Positions 1-9,038 of a stretch of 64,000 nt of DNA are shown here, one piece after another. The notes under the pieces were generated by a model that saw nothing but the letters and a program-made list of their open reading frames with translations, was not told where the DNA came from and searched no databases. The stretch's first letter is position 1; each line of letters opens with the position of its first letter. Source of the DNA: Sulfuriferula multivorans (GTDB lineage Bacteria; Pseudomonadota; Gammaproteobacteria; Burkholderiales; Sulfuriferulaceae); NCBI RefSeq assembly GCF_003851125.1, contig NZ_BGOW01000014.1, forward strand, positions 1-64,000, given 5' to 3'. The translations under genes and the position numbers were made by a program.

Positions 1-26
1 GGCTGTACTACTTTGCGTTTGGTCAT
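1..26 (-). CDS. N-terminal fragment of an unidentified protein
   Basis: Only the first eight codons lie in the window (MTKRKVVQ), so no function can be assigned. An AAAGGA Shine-Dalgarno-like stretch sits a few bases upstream of the ATG, which supports a true start. The rest of the gene runs off the left edge. Confidence 0.3.
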
Positions 27-139
27 GGTTTTCCTTTGGAGGTGGCAGTCTCCTGCCTAATGACCGTTTACACAAAATTATTTACACCCTCGCGAAATGA
101 TGGTGGAAAAAGAAAAAAGTAGCAGTACTCGTCCGCACG

Positions 140-163
140 ACGCCAGCTTTTGGCGTTTTTCTT
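140..163 (+). terminator. possible rho-independent terminator
   Basis: ACGCCA pairs with TGGCGT across a five-base loop and is followed by TTTTCTT. No plus-strand gene precedes it in the window, so what it terminates is unclear. Confidence 0.3.
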
Positions 164-291
164 GCGAGCTCATGGGTCTTTCTCTGGTACGAAAGTTTGG
201 TGCTCTGCGCAAGAGGTGTTTCTTATGGCAGAACTAAGCGTCCTCGAAGAGCACACCGATTTCGCTTCGGCTGCTCGTAGAGCAAGGGAAC

Positions 292-543
292 TTGCCATAC
301 AGACTCCATGAGTCTACGGGCCTTCAGCGCTCTTCAAACAGTTGGGCTGTGCTCGCATCACCTAGTGTTGTCTCCATGTTGGTTCGTCAGGAAGAGGAAT
401 CGATTGATGACGTTAGCGACTATAGCGACCCCTACGATGATGAATATCAGAGAGAGGTGCTGCAACCGCTTATTGAGGAGTTTGAAAGTGACCAAGACGC
501 GTGGGCTCAGTCGGAAGAGGACGGGTGGTTCTATGAAGATTGA
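292..543 (+). CDS. small acidic hypothetical protein or gene remnant
   Basis: The C-terminal half is strongly acidic (DYSDPYDDEY, ESDQDAWAQSEEDG) and looks coding, while the first 28 residues do not. An internal ATG at 376 would give a 55-residue protein and may be the real start. A separate short frame at 225-311 (MAELSVLEEHTDF...) has a plausible AAGAGG ribosome site and ends just after this ORF begins, so the region could be one older gene broken by a frameshift. No family was recognised. Confidence 0.3.
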   Translation: MPYRLHESTGLQRSSNSWAVLASPSVVSMLVRQEEESIDDVSDYSDPYDDEYQREVLQPLIEEFESDQDAWAQSEEDGWFYED

Positions 544-604
544 ACCTAATCAGGTAAGGGCAGGCTTCTAACCCGCACCTTCCACACCACCCGGCATGCA
601 GCTC

Positions 605-637
605 GCGTAGGGCGCAATCATTGAATTGCGCCGGATG
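605..637 (+). repeat. intergenic repeat, copy 1
   Basis: The copy begins GCGTAGGGCGCAAT and ends ATTGCGCCGGATG. A longer version lies in the opposite orientation at 741-780. Together they form an inverted pair in the otherwise empty stretch 544-821, in which I see no gene. Confidence 0.55.
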
Positions 638-740
638 TGTACCAAAATTATGCTGCCTTCTGTTTTTCTAGCCACTCCCGCATTTACGCATTCACACGGG
701 TTCGCCAGTTGCGTTAATCCATCCGGATGTTTTTAAGTCA

Positions 741-780
741 CCATCCGGCGCAATGCGCTTCGCTTATTGACGCCCTACGC
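741..780 (-). repeat. intergenic repeat, copy 2 (inverted)
   Basis: Read on the minus strand it begins GCGTAGGGCGTCAATAAG and ends ATTGCGCCGGATGG, sharing both ends with copy 1 at 605-637. Repeats of this kind are common between genes in many proteobacteria. The position just past the end of the zinc-ribbon gene suggests a role in mRNA 3'-end structure. Confidence 0.55.
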
Positions 781-821
781 GGGTTATCTCGTTCGGTGCG
801 CTACCGACGGCCACGCGACAA

Positions 822-1781
822 TCACGGATAAAACACCAGTACCCGGTAACCGGTTGCGGGAAGATTGCCGATGTCGAGCAATAAATCGACGCTCGCCTCG
901 CTACCTGGCTTGATGCCGACGGTTTCTTTGGCGGTGGCGTGAAGGTATTCGTTCGGCGCAAAAATGCGCTTTGCCAGCGCGGCGTCGTGGGTGTCGGTGA
1001 GGGTGAGTTCGATATGCGGATAGGCTTCGGCATACCCCGCCTCATTGGCGATTAGCAAGCTGACCTGGATACGCGACGGATGCGCGGGATCGGACAGCAG
1101 GTCGGAACTGGAAATTTTGATGGCATCGGTGTCGCGCGGCAGCGGCACGCTGCAATCAAGGGCCGTACATGCGGTGACCAGCCAGGGCTTGACGGCGGGT
1201 AGGCGGGCCGCGATCGGGGTGCGCAAAAAATAGACCAGTTGCGCCGCCAGCAATAGGCCGAGCAGGATGCTGCCGGTGCCGAGCAGCGTGGTGCGGATAC
1301 GTTTGCGCCGCGCCAGGTTGGTGGTGCCTGTGGAGGAATCCGGGGCCAAGGACGGTTGTGAAAATTCCTGTTGCCGTTCCACAACGGGCTCTACAACGGG
1401 CTCCACGATGGGCGTTTCAACAGCTTCCTCAATCGGTGCCTCGACGAGAGACTCAGGTTCCTCAAATTTCGCAGTCTCCTCAACCGGAGGCGTTATTTCT
1501 TCGGCCGATATGGTCGGCAGGTCTGTTTCAGGAGTGCTGATTTCCGCTGCTTCAGGTTGTTCATCCGGGCTGTTCGAGAGTTCAGCTTCGGGTGAGACGC
1601 TGGTCTCGGCATGCGGTATGTCTGCCGGGAAGCTTGGGTAGACTTCCGGCGTCAGATATTCGCGCGCATCAAATACGCAGCTGCATACCCCGCAACGCAC
1701 CTGCCCGTCGCGCGCCGCCAGGACTTCCGCGGAGACGCGAAACACGGTATGGCAGTCGGGGCAGGTAGTGAGTATGTTCAC
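822..1781 (-). CDS. zinc-ribbon DUF3426 membrane protein
   Basis: The 319-residue protein opens with a zinc ribbon: Cys7/Cys10 in TTCPDCHTVFRV and Cys30/Cys33 in RCGVC. An acidic, proline-rich linker (about 42-150) follows, then one transmembrane helix (about 164-186) and a C-terminal domain matching the DUF3426 layout. The GTG start is chosen because it overlaps the prmA stop (GTGA) and puts the zinc ribbon at the N terminus, as in relatives. Translational coupling with prmA is likely. The function is not known; membrane-bound sensing or regulation is only inference. Confidence 0.8.
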   Translation of the reverse strand: MNILTTCPDCHTVFRVSAEVLAARDGQVRCGVCSCVFDAREYLTPEVYPSFPADIPHAETSVSPEAELSNSPDEQPEAAEISTPETDLPTISAEEITPPVEETAKFEEPESLVEAPIEEAVETPIVEPVVEPVVERQQEFSQPSLAPDSSTGTTNLARRKRIRTTLLGTGSILLGLLLAAQLVYFLRTPIAARLPAVKPWLVTACTALDCSVPLPRDTDAIKISSSDLLSDPAHPSRIQVSLLIANEAGYAEAYPHIELTLTDTHDAALAKRIFAPNEYLHATAKETVGIKPGSEASVDLLLDIGNLPATGYRVLVFYP

Positions 1782-2668
1782 GCTCGTTTTGTGCCGGCCA
1801 GACACGCCCAGCCATCTTCGGCGCGCCACAGGTGGATATCGAACCAGTCGGTATAGGCGGCGATGACCTTGTCCACCTGCTCGACCAGAATGCCGGACAA
1901 TACGATGCGCCCTCCATTTCGGCAGGCATTGGCGAGCAGCGGGGCAAGTGCCAGCAACGGGTTGGTGAGGATGTTCGCGACCACAATATCGGCATGCGTG
2001 GTCGGGGTGGCATCGGGCAGGTAAAAATCCGCCTGCACGGCGTTGTTGCACGCATTGTCCTGTGCGGTGGCAACCGCCTGCGCATCGATGTCCACACCGC
2101 ACGCGTAGCCGGCGCCGAATTTCAGCGCGGCGATGGCCAGAATGCCGGAGCCGCAGCCGTAATCCAGCACGCGCTCACCGCCCGCGATATGGTTGTCCAG
2201 CCATTGCAGGCACAGGCGCGTGGTGGGGTGCGAGCCGGTGCCAAAAGCCAGGCCGGGATCGAGTTTCAAGTTAATGGCGGCGCTATCGGGGGCTGCGTGC
2301 CAACTGGGGATGATCCACAGGCGTTCGGAAATGCGGATCGGATCGAATTCAGCCTGGGTAAGTCGTACCCAGTCCTGTTCGGCGACTTGCTCAATACGGT
2401 ATGCGGGGATGGTAAAGCCTGCGGTTTGCGCGGCCTCCGCCAGGATCGCTGCCACGTCGGCAGTTTGCGCAAACAGCGCGAGCACATTGTTGTCGCGCCA
2501 TAGTTCATCTACGGGCATACCCGGCTCGCCGAAAATGGGGGCTTCAGTAGCAGTACCGGCCGCGGCGTCTTCGATGCTCACCGACAGGGCTCCTGCTTCC
2601 ATCAACGCATCGGACAAACGTTCTGCCTCGTCTGCGGTAGCGGCCAGGGTGACAGATTGCCAGGACAT
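1778..2668 (-). CDS. prmA: ribosomal protein L11 methyltransferase
   Basis: PrmA uses S-adenosylmethionine to methylate lysines and the N terminus of ribosomal protein L11 in the cytoplasm. At 296 residues it has the usual length. The N-terminal L11-recognition domain starts MSWQSVTLAATADEAE. The SAM motif I reads VLDYGCGSGILAIAALKFGA, followed by the acidic motif GVDIDAQAV and the catalytic-loop motif ANILTNPL. It lies five bases downstream of accC in the same direction, a common betaproteobacterial arrangement, and overlaps the next gene by four bases. Confidence 0.95.
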   Translation of the reverse strand: MSWQSVTLAATADEAERLSDALMEAGALSVSIEDAAAGTATEAPIFGEPGMPVDELWRDNNVLALFAQTADVAAILAEAAQTAGFTIPAYRIEQVAEQDWVRLTQAEFDPIRISERLWIIPSWHAAPDSAAINLKLDPGLAFGTGSHPTTRLCLQWLDNHIAGGERVLDYGCGSGILAIAALKFGAGYACGVDIDAQAVATAQDNACNNAVQADFYLPDATPTTHADIVVANILTNPLLALAPLLANACRNGGRIVLSGILVEQVDKVIAAYTDWFDIHLWRAEDGWACLAGTKRA

Positions 2669-2673
2669 GGTGG

Positions 2674-4026
2674 CTAGGTACTGGATGGTTTGGCGAGCTT
2701 TTGCTCAAGATAATGGATGCTGGTGCCGCCTTCCACAAAAGCGGCGTCGTACATCAAATCCTGGTGCAGCGGAATGTTGGTATTGATGCCTTCCACTATC
2801 ATTTCCAACAATGCAGTGCGCATTCGTGCGATGGCTTGCTCGCGCGTGGCGCCGTGCGCCAGCAGTTTGCCGATCATGGAGTCGTAATACGGCGGCACGA
2901 CGTAGTTCTGGTACACATGCGAATCTACCCGGATGCCTGGTCCGCCGGGCACGTGATAGGCGGTCAAACGCCCGGGTGACGGTACGAAGGTATAAGGGTG
3001 CTCGGCATTGATGCGGCATTCGATGGCGTGGCCGCGGAACTCGATATCTTTTTGCTTGAAGCGCAGCTCTTCGCCAGCGGCAATTCGGATTTGCTCCTGC
3101 ACGATGTCCACGCCGGTAATCAGCTCCGTGACCGGGTGCTCGACCTGCACGCGGGTGTTCATCTCGATGAAGAAAAATTCGCCATCCTCGTACAGGAACT
3201 CGAACGTGCCTGCGCCACGGTAGCCAATCTTGCGGCAGGCAGCTGCACAGCGCTCGCCGATCTTGTCGCGCAGTTTGCGGTCCAGGCCGGGTGCCGGGGC
3301 TTCCTCGAGGATTTTCTGATGGCGGCGCTGCATCGAGCAGTCGCGCTCGCCAAGGTGGATGGCATGGCCGTGCTCGTCGGCCAGCACCTGAATTTCAATG
3401 TGCCGCGGTTTTTGCAGGTAGCGTTCCATGTACACCACCGGATTGCCGAAAGCGCTTTGCGCTTCGGCCTGGGTCATGGCGACCGCGTTGAGCAGCGCGC
3501 CATCGCTATGCACCACGCGCATCCCGCGTCCGCCGCCGCCGCCGGCGGCCTTGATGATGATCGGGTAACCCACCTGGTTGGCGATGCGCATGATTTCTTC
3601 CGGATTGTCCGGCAATGCGCCGTCAGAGCCGGGTACGCACGGCACGCCGGAGGCTTTCATGGCGTCTTTGGCAGAAACCTTGTCGCCCATCAGGCGGATG
3701 GTTTCCGGGCGCGGGCCAATAAACACGAAGCCGGAAGATTCCACGCGTTCGGCAAAGTCGGCATTTTCCGACAGAAAACCATAGCCGGGGTGAATCGCTT
3801 CGGCATCGGTGAGTTCTGCTGCACTGATAATTGCCGGCACGTTCAGATAGCTCAGCGCCGAGGCGGCAGGGCCGATACACACCGATTCGTCGGCAAGCTT
3901 GACGTATTTGGCGTCGGCATCAGCTTCGGAGTGAACGGCGACTGTCTTGATACCCATTTCGCGACAGGCGCGCTGGATACGCAGAGCGATTTCGCCACGG
4001 TTGGCGATGAGGATTTTTTCAAACAT
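2674..4026 (-). CDS. accC: biotin carboxylase subunit of acetyl-CoA carboxylase
   Basis: AccC carboxylates the biotin carried by AccB using ATP and bicarbonate, the first half-reaction of fatty-acid synthesis. The 450-residue protein opens [20 protein letters not shown]. It has the glycine-rich ATP-grasp loop [13 protein letters not shown] and the metal/active-site segment [14 protein letters not shown]. Length and motifs are complete. accB lies 136 bp upstream on the same strand, forming the usual accBC unit, with prmA directly downstream. Confidence 0.96.
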   Translation of the reverse strand: MFEKILIANRGEIALRIQRACREMGIKTVAVHSEADADAKYVKLADESVCIGPAASALSYLNVPAIISAAELTDAEAIHPGYGFLSENADFAERVESSGFVFIGPRPETIRLMGDKVSAKDAMKASGVPCVPGSDGALPDNPEEIMRIANQVGYPIIIKAAGGGGGRGMRVVHSDGALLNAVAMTQAEAQSAFGNPVVYMERYLQKPRHIEIQVLADEHGHAIHLGERDCSMQRRHQKILEEAPAPGLDRKLRDKIGERCAAACRKIGYRGAGTFEFLYEDGEFFFIEMNTRVQVEHPVTELITGVDIVQEQIRIAAGEELRFKQKDIEFRGHAIECRINAEHPYTFVPSPGRLTAYHVPGGPGIRVDSHVYQNYVVPPYYDSMIGKLLAHGATREQAIARMRTALLEMIVEGINTNIPLHQDLMYDAAFVEGGTSIHYLEQKLAKPSST

Positions 4027-4162
4027 GGAGTGCCTGTTAAATGATGGGGCCGTATAACCAGGATAGTTGCAGGATGAGCAGGGAGCGCCTTCGAATTAAT
4101 CCTGCCAAATGATATTGAGTTTATCGGCGCTGCTTAAAATCCTGCTGATCCCGCCCGGTTTG

Positions 4163-4618
4163 TCAGCCAATAATAAACATCGGCTCGCCGTATTCCACCG
4201 GCTGACCGTTCTCGACCAGAATCGCCTTGATAATGCCGCCCTGGTCGGCCTCGATTTCATTCAGCAGCTTCATCGCCTCGATGATGCACAGTGTTTCGCC
4301 GGCGGAGACTGTTTGCCCAACCTCCACAAAAGATTTGGCTCCCGGACTGGACGAACGGTAGAACGTGCCGACCATGGGTGATTTGACGATATGCCCCTCG
4401 GGTGCGGCTGCCTCCGCTACTACAGGAGGTGCTGCCGCGGGTGCCACAGGTGCAGCCGGAGCAGGTGCATAGCTCGGCATATTGCTCATGTATATGGGCT
4501 GAGTGTTTTGTGCGGTACGGGTAATGCGGACTTTTTCTTCGCCCTCGGTGATTTCGAGCTCAGCAATGCCGGACTCTTCCACGAGGTCGATCAGTTTTTT
4601 AAGTTTTCTCAGATCCAT
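4163..4618 (-). CDS. accB: biotin carboxyl carrier protein of acetyl-CoA carboxylase
   Basis: The 151-residue carrier has an N-terminal helix, an Ala/Pro-rich hinge (about 50-73) and a biotinyl domain. Lys117 in the [10 protein letters not shown] motif is the biotinylation site, acted on by BirA. The protein shuttles the carboxyl group between AccC and the carboxyltransferase. It starts two bases after the aroQ stop, so aroQ-accB-accC probably form one transcript, an arrangement widespread in proteobacteria. Confidence 0.96.
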   Translation of the reverse strand: MDLRKLKKLIDLVEESGIAELEITEGEEKVRITRTAQNTQPIYMSNMPSYAPAPAAPVAPAAAPPVVAEAAAPEGHIVKSPMVGTFYRSSSPGAKSFVEVGQTVSAGETLCIIEAMKLLNEIEADQGGIIKAILVENGQPVEYGEPMFIIG

Positions 4619-4620
4619 AT

Positions 4621-5112
4621 TCAGGCCTTGATAGTCAGTTGGGTGAGCGCATGGTCGAGCGCCAGTTCGTATCCCTGCGCGCCGAGTCCGCTGATGATGC
4701 CCACCGCCAGATCGCTGAAATACGAATGATGGCGGAAGGGTTCACGGGCAAATACATTCGACAGGTGGACTTCAATGAAAGGAATGGCCACGGCGGCCAG
4801 TGCATCGCGTAGTGCAACGCTGGTATGGGTGAAAGCTGCCGGATTGATGATGATATAGCGGGTGTGCTGCCGGGCCGAGTGAATGCGGTCAATCAATGCC
4901 GCTTCGCTGTTGCTTTGCCAGCATTCAAGTGCAACCTTGGCCGCCTTGGCACGCGCAGCCAGACGTGCGTCGATGTCAGCGAGCGTCGTGCTGCCGTAAT
5001 GCTCGGGTTCGCGCGTCCCCAACAGGTTCAGATTCGGGCCGTGCAGCACCAGAATATGCGGTGTTTCAACCTTGCTTGCGGGCTTGGCAGAGGGTGTGCG
5101 CTGGGAATTCAT
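4621..5112 (-). CDS. aroQ: type II 3-dehydroquinate dehydratase
   Basis: AroQ converts 3-dehydroquinate to 3-dehydroshikimate in the shikimate pathway. The signature [17 protein letters not shown] holds the flexible loop with its catalytic Arg and Tyr. NPAAFTHTS and [17 protein letters not shown] are the other conserved active-site segments. The 163-residue protein has about 18 extra N-terminal residues ([18 protein letters not shown]) compared with typical members, so a later start is possible but no better one is visible. Confidence 0.94.
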   Translation of the reverse strand: MNSQRTPSAKPASKVETPHILVLHGPNLNLLGTREPEHYGSTTLADIDARLAARAKAAKVALECWQSNSEAALIDRIHSARQHTRYIIINPAAFTHTSVALRDALAAVAIPFIEVHLSNVFAREPFRHHSYFSDLAVGIISGLGAQGYELALDHALTQLTIKA

Positions 5113-5205
5113 GGGCGCAAGTTTGCCGCAAGTTGGGTGAAGTTGTCCAGACGTTTAACGAAAATGCCGCCAAATGCATGTTTTAACGCGGCGAGGTATT
5201 TCTGC

Positions 5206-5763
5206 TCAGTGAGTTGCCAGCAGTGGTTTCAGTATGGCTTCGAGTTTGGCAGTACTTAATCCGCCCAGTTCGGTGGCGACGATCTTGCCGGTGCGATCCA
5301 GAATGAGCGTATAGGGCAGCCCGCCCAAGCGGTTGCCGGTCGCCTGAGACAAGGCCACCGCGTCCAGGTCGCCCACCAAAACCGGATAATTCATGCCCAT
5401 TTGGTCGGAGAAGGCCTGAACCTTGGCCGTCTCGTCAATGGCGATACCGACAAACTGCACACCCTGTGCGCCGTATTTGGTTTGCAGCTTGATGAATTCC
5501 GGAATCTCCGTGCGGCACGGGGGGCACCAGGTGGCCCAGAAATTCACCACCAGCACCTTGCCGCGCCATTGCGACAGCGGTTGACGGATACCGGCCAAAT
5601 CCTTGAATCCGGCCTTGAACAGCGTGGCGGCAGCATCACCGCTGTCAACAGCGGTCGACACGGGCGCAGATTGTGCCCGATTGTGCTGGTACGCATAGTA
5701 GCCACCGCCCAGCGCCAGCAAGCCGATCAATACGAATAAAACAAGAGAGAGATTTTTTTTCAT
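5206..5763 (-). CDS. TlpA/ResA-like thiol:disulfide oxidoreductase
   Basis: A membrane anchor (about 4-25) is followed by a periplasmic thioredoxin fold with the active site WATWCPPC (Cys80, Cys83). Such proteins reduce disulfides in the periplasm, often during cytochrome c maturation or to keep other redox proteins reduced. It ends 93 bp before aroQ and starts five bases after dsbD, so DsbD is the likely electron donor. TlpA, ResA and CcmG cannot be separated on motif alone. 185 residues. Confidence 0.88.
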   Translation of the reverse strand: MKKNLSLVLFVLIGLLALGGGYYAYQHNRAQSAPVSTAVDSGDAAATLFKAGFKDLAGIRQPLSQWRGKVLVVNFWATWCPPCRTEIPEFIKLQTKYGAQGVQFVGIAIDETAKVQAFSDQMGMNYPVLVGDLDAVALSQATGNRLGGLPYTLILDRTGKIVATELGGLSTAKLEAILKPLLATH

Positions 5764-5768
5764 GGGGA

Positions 5769-8063
5769 TCAGCGCAAAGCGGCGTCCAGGCTATTCAGGA
5801 ATTGTGCGGGCGGCTGATAGCCGATTACCCGGTAAGCGACTTCTTTGCCGTTACGATCAAAGAAGATCAGCCCGGGTGGGCCGAACAGGCCAAAGCGTTT
5901 AAGCAACGCCTTGTCGTCACTGGTATTGTTGGTGACGTCTGCCTGCAGCAACACCGCATCCTTGAGCGCGGCCTGTACTTTAGGATCGGTAAAAGTGCCA
6001 TGTTCCATTTCTTTACATGACACGCACCAGTCGGCGTAAAAATCCAGCACGACAAATTTTCCGTTTGATTGACTGATCTTGCTGTCCAGTTCAGCCAGGT
6101 TTTTGACCCGGGTGAATTTCAATTCGGTCGCCTGTGCAGCGCTTGCCGCACCGCCCCTGAATACTGACAGGGGTTGCAACACATCGCGTCCGCCAGCCAG
6201 TACGCCGACAATGAGGGCTACGCCAGCCAGCAGCGTGATGACGCCCAGGCCCTTCCACAGGCGTAGCCAGCCGGAGGCGTTGACAGCAAGGGGTTCAATG
6301 GCCTTGAGGTGCATGGCAGAAGCAATGAGCAGCGTGGCCCACAGCAACATTTGAATCCAGGCCGGTATCAGCGGGGTAATCAACCAGATGGCGATTGCCA
6401 GCATGAGTACGCCGAAGAAGTTTTTCACGGCGTTCATCCAGCTGCCGGCGCGCGGCAATAACGTGCCGGCGGAAATACCCACCAGCAATAACGGCACGCC
6501 CATGCCGATTGCCAGCGAGAACAACGCCCAGCCGCCAAGTACCGTGCTGCCGGTCTGGGCGATGAACGCCAGCGCAGCGGCCAGCGGCGGTGCGACGCAA
6601 GGACCGACAATCAGCGCCGACAGCGCGCCCATGACAAACACGCCAATGAAATTGCCGCCCTTGACTTTATTGCTGGCATCGGAAAATTTGCTCTGGATGA
6701 AACTGGGCAACTGCAGTTCAAAGAACCCGAACATGGACAATGCCAGCAATACGAACACGCTGGCGCCGATGGATAGCGCAATCGGGTTCTGCAGCGCGTT
6801 GGAGATCAAGGTGCCGGACAAGGCCGCCGCCACTCCGGCCAGCGCATAGGTAATGGCCATGCCCAGTACATAGGCGAGGGACAGCATGAACCCGGAAAGC
6901 CGCGTGACCCGTTTCTGTCCGGCGATAATGCCCGACAGAATCGGGATCATCGGGAATACGCATGGAGTGAGCGACAGCAACAGTCCGGCACCGAAAAACG
7001 TGGCGATGATGGTCCAGAAATGACCGCCTTTGAGGACGCGTTCGATTTGCGACGATTCTGATAGCGGGGCTGCTGCAGGCGCCGCCGCAACCGAGGTGGT
7101 CGCCGTTGCGGGTGGCAAGGGTGCCGCAGCCGGCGGCATGATGGGTTCCAGATTCGTCGCCGGGTTGGCCGATCCAACTGCGGTAGCCGCAGGCAGGGTC
7201 AGGGTGAAGGTTTTGCTGATCGGCGGATAGCACACGCCTTTTTCACTGCATCCCTGATAACTCGCTTCTACCACGACCTTGTCGGCACTGCCGACGGGGC
7301 GATTGAGGATGATGTTGCCATTAAAATTATGATGATAAACCTCAAGGCGACCAAAGTTGGGGTCCTGTTCAATGTCACCGGCAGGCAATGCGATATTGGC
7401 CACACTAACCCCGGCGGGTGACTTTACCGTGAAGTGGATCTTGTCCTTGTATAAATAATAATCGGGAGCCAGAGTGAAGCTGGCTTTCAGGGTCTGGGCG
7501 TCGACAGCATTCAGGCTCAATTTAAAGGCTTCGTCCGGCGGCAGAAATTGAGGCTGCGCGTTACCGGTGATCCGGTCGCCCAGATTGCGCAGGCCGGACA
7601 ATATGCCAGCGGACTGTGCGGTAGTGGATGGCTGGGAAGAAGCGGGATCGGCAGCGGCGAGTTTGATGGTTGCCACGCTATCCATCGGCGTATAGCACAC
7701 TCCCGCATCTGCACAGCCTTGCGACACGGCCTTGAGCTTCACGCTCTGCGCGTTGCCGGTACGGGTAAATGGCAACTTGACGCGTATTTCGTTGCGATAG
7801 GTTTCCACTTGGCCGAATGTCGGATCCGTGTGCATTTTTCCGGCGGGGAACTGAGGCGTACCGAGTGTGCCGCCATCCAGGCTGAACTTGAAACGTTCGC
7901 GGTACATGTAGTAGCCATCCGCAATCTGGTAGCGGACTTCCAGATGGTTGGCATCGGCCTGCTGCGCCGAGAATCGGAACGCTTGCTCGGGTTCCAGCAA
8001 GTCTGCAGCGTTTGCCTGGGCCAGACCGAGAAACAACAAAAACAAAAAACCAAAAATGCGCAT
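5769..8063 (-). CDS. dsbD: thiol:disulfide interchange protein DsbD with two N-terminal domains
   Basis: DsbD carries electrons from cytoplasmic thioredoxin across the inner membrane to periplasmic thiol proteins. A signal peptide (about 1-19) is followed by two tandem DsbD-alpha domains (about 20-135 and 172-290). Each has a cysteine pair, in QGCADAGVCYTP and QGCSEKGVCYPP. The membrane domain has its redox cysteines in SLTPCVFPM and VGPCVAPPL, and the C-terminal thioredoxin domain has DWCVSCKEME. At 764 residues it is about 200 longer than the roughly 565-residue E. coli protein, mainly because of the extra N-terminal domain and a linker. Confidence 0.94.
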   Translation of the reverse strand: MRIFGFLFLLFLGLAQANAADLLEPEQAFRFSAQQADANHLEVRYQIADGYYMYRERFKFSLDGGTLGTPQFPAGKMHTDPTFGQVETYRNEIRVKLPFTRTGNAQSVKLKAVSQGCADAGVCYTPMDSVATIKLAAADPASSQPSTTAQSAGILSGLRNLGDRITGNAQPQFLPPDEAFKLSLNAVDAQTLKASFTLAPDYYLYKDKIHFTVKSPAGVSVANIALPAGDIEQDPNFGRLEVYHHNFNGNIILNRPVGSADKVVVEASYQGCSEKGVCYPPISKTFTLTLPAATAVGSANPATNLEPIMPPAAAPLPPATATTSVAAAPAAAPLSESSQIERVLKGGHFWTIIATFFGAGLLLSLTPCVFPMIPILSGIIAGQKRVTRLSGFMLSLAYVLGMAITYALAGVAAALSGTLISNALQNPIALSIGASVFVLLALSMFGFFELQLPSFIQSKFSDASNKVKGGNFIGVFVMGALSALIVGPCVAPPLAAALAFIAQTGSTVLGGWALFSLAIGMGVPLLLVGISAGTLLPRAGSWMNAVKNFFGVLMLAIAIWLITPLIPAWIQMLLWATLLIASAMHLKAIEPLAVNASGWLRLWKGLGVITLLAGVALIVGVLAGGRDVLQPLSVFRGGAASAAQATELKFTRVKNLAELDSKISQSNGKFVVLDFYADWCVSCKEMEHGTFTDPKVQAALKDAVLLQADVTNNTSDDKALLKRFGLFGPPGLIFFDRNGKEVAYRVIGYQPPAQFLNSLDAALR

Positions 8064-8081
8064 CTATTCAATCTCCAGGCG

Positions 8082-8101
8082 TTGCGTATTTATATACGCA
8101 A
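8082..8101. promoter_or_regulatory. perfect palindrome upstream of dsbD
   Basis: Two perfect 8-base arms, TTGCGTAT and ATACGCAA, surround a 4-base centre, ending 18 bases before the dsbD start codon. It could be an operator or a 5'-leader hairpin near the ribosome site (GGAG in the leader). The factor is unknown. Confidence 0.35.
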
Positions 8102-8180
8102 TATTAATAAGTCTTTTAGATCCACGAAATTCTTACTGCATACACGCTTTAAATTTTCATGAATGTCCTAATCTGGACAA

Positions 8181-8504
8181 TCATGGGTTGCCGGTAGTTT
8201 CTGTGGCGATCCAGCCCAGATATTCGGCCAGACCAGCCACGATGGGTAGAGCGATGATTTCAGGTACCGTATAGGGATGGCATGCGCGGATGCTTCGTTC
8301 CACTGCATCGTAATGACATCGCTGAGTTTTAATCAGTACAGGCACCTCGGTTGTGGTTTCTATTGTGTCGTGCCACCGGTAGGTGGACAGGCAGGGTGGC
8401 ATAATGTTCACACACGCGGCAATTTTTGTTGTCACCAGCTGTTTTGCCAGGCGTTGAGCGCTGTCTTCAGTAGGCAGGTTGGTTAAGATAACGATTGCTT
8501 CCAT
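8181..8504 (-). CDS. cutA: divalent-cation tolerance protein CutA
   Basis: The 107-residue protein has the CutA1 trimeric ferredoxin-like fold signature: IVILTNLPTEDSAQRLAKQL near the start, AACVNIMP, YRWHDTIE and a late HPYTVPEIIALPI. It is linked to copper and other metal tolerance, though its molecular role is unsettled. It lies upstream of dsbD on the same strand with a 117-bp gap, so it is probably a separate unit or the promoter-proximal gene. Confidence 0.92.
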   Translation of the reverse strand: MEAIVILTNLPTEDSAQRLAKQLVTTKIAACVNIMPPCLSTYRWHDTIETTTEVPVLIKTQRCHYDAVERSIRACHPYTVPEIIALPIVAGLAEYLGWIATETTGNP

Positions 8505-8528
8505 ATTTGGATTTAGAAGGTTTCAGCG

Positions 8529-8951
8529 ATGCGCGTCTTGTTGGGCATGATTATAGTGCTGAGTTTCCCGGCGCTGGAGATTTATACCCTGGTCCAGATA
8601 TACCATTATATTGGCTGGTGGATTATTGTTTTGCTGGCAGCCGGCATGTTGGCAGGATGGTTGCTGATCGTGGGTGAGCGCATGGCATTTTTTGCGCGCA
8701 TGAGCATGACCCTGCAGTCAGGAGGCTCTCCGTTGCGCGCGCTGATAGATAGTGGTCGCACCATGATTGCGGGCGCATTGTTTATTTTCCCGGGAGTAAT
8801 CAGCGACGTGTTAGCCGTGCTGGTGTTGTTCTTGCCATTGCCGGGAAGCGGCTCACCACAGTCAGCGGAGAGTGAGCCAGGCGTGATCGAAGGCGAATAC
8901 CGGCGAGAGCATGATGACAGGCTGGAGCGCGGCGCAGATTCGAAACGCTGA
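8529..8951 (+). CDS. fxsA: FxsA family inner-membrane protein
   Basis: FxsA proteins are small cytoplasmic-membrane proteins; overproduction in E. coli reduces phage T7 exclusion by the F plasmid. This 140-residue protein has two N-terminal hydrophobic segments (ALEIYTLVQIYHYIGWWIIV and nearby), the conserved central stretch QSGGSPLRALIDSGRTMIAG, a third helix (FIFPGVISDVLAVLVLFL), and a charged hydrophilic tail. It is transcribed divergently from cutA with only 24 bp between starts, so the promoters overlap. Confidence 0.85.
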   Translation: MRVLLGMIIVLSFPALEIYTLVQIYHYIGWWIIVLLAAGMLAGWLLIVGERMAFFARMSMTLQSGGSPLRALIDSGRTMIAGALFIFPGVISDVLAVLVLFLPLPGSGSPQSAESEPGVIEGEYRREHDDRLERGADSKR

Positions 8952-9038
8952 CCCTTGCTGCGTATGAACGTTACCCATAACTGGCGCGAGGCGGAATGGC
9001 TGACCGTTTAGCTGCGTTTTTCCAGCGCCATTACGCCA

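Noticed and set aside
2998-4044. 348-residue plus-strand frame opposite accC
   Set aside because: It is antisense to a complete, well-conserved accC and has no recognisable domain.
5768-5800. AAGCGGCGTCC at the end of dsbD as a further REP
   Set aside because: Only the half-stem is present, with no palindrome partner, and it encodes the ordinary dsbD C terminus.
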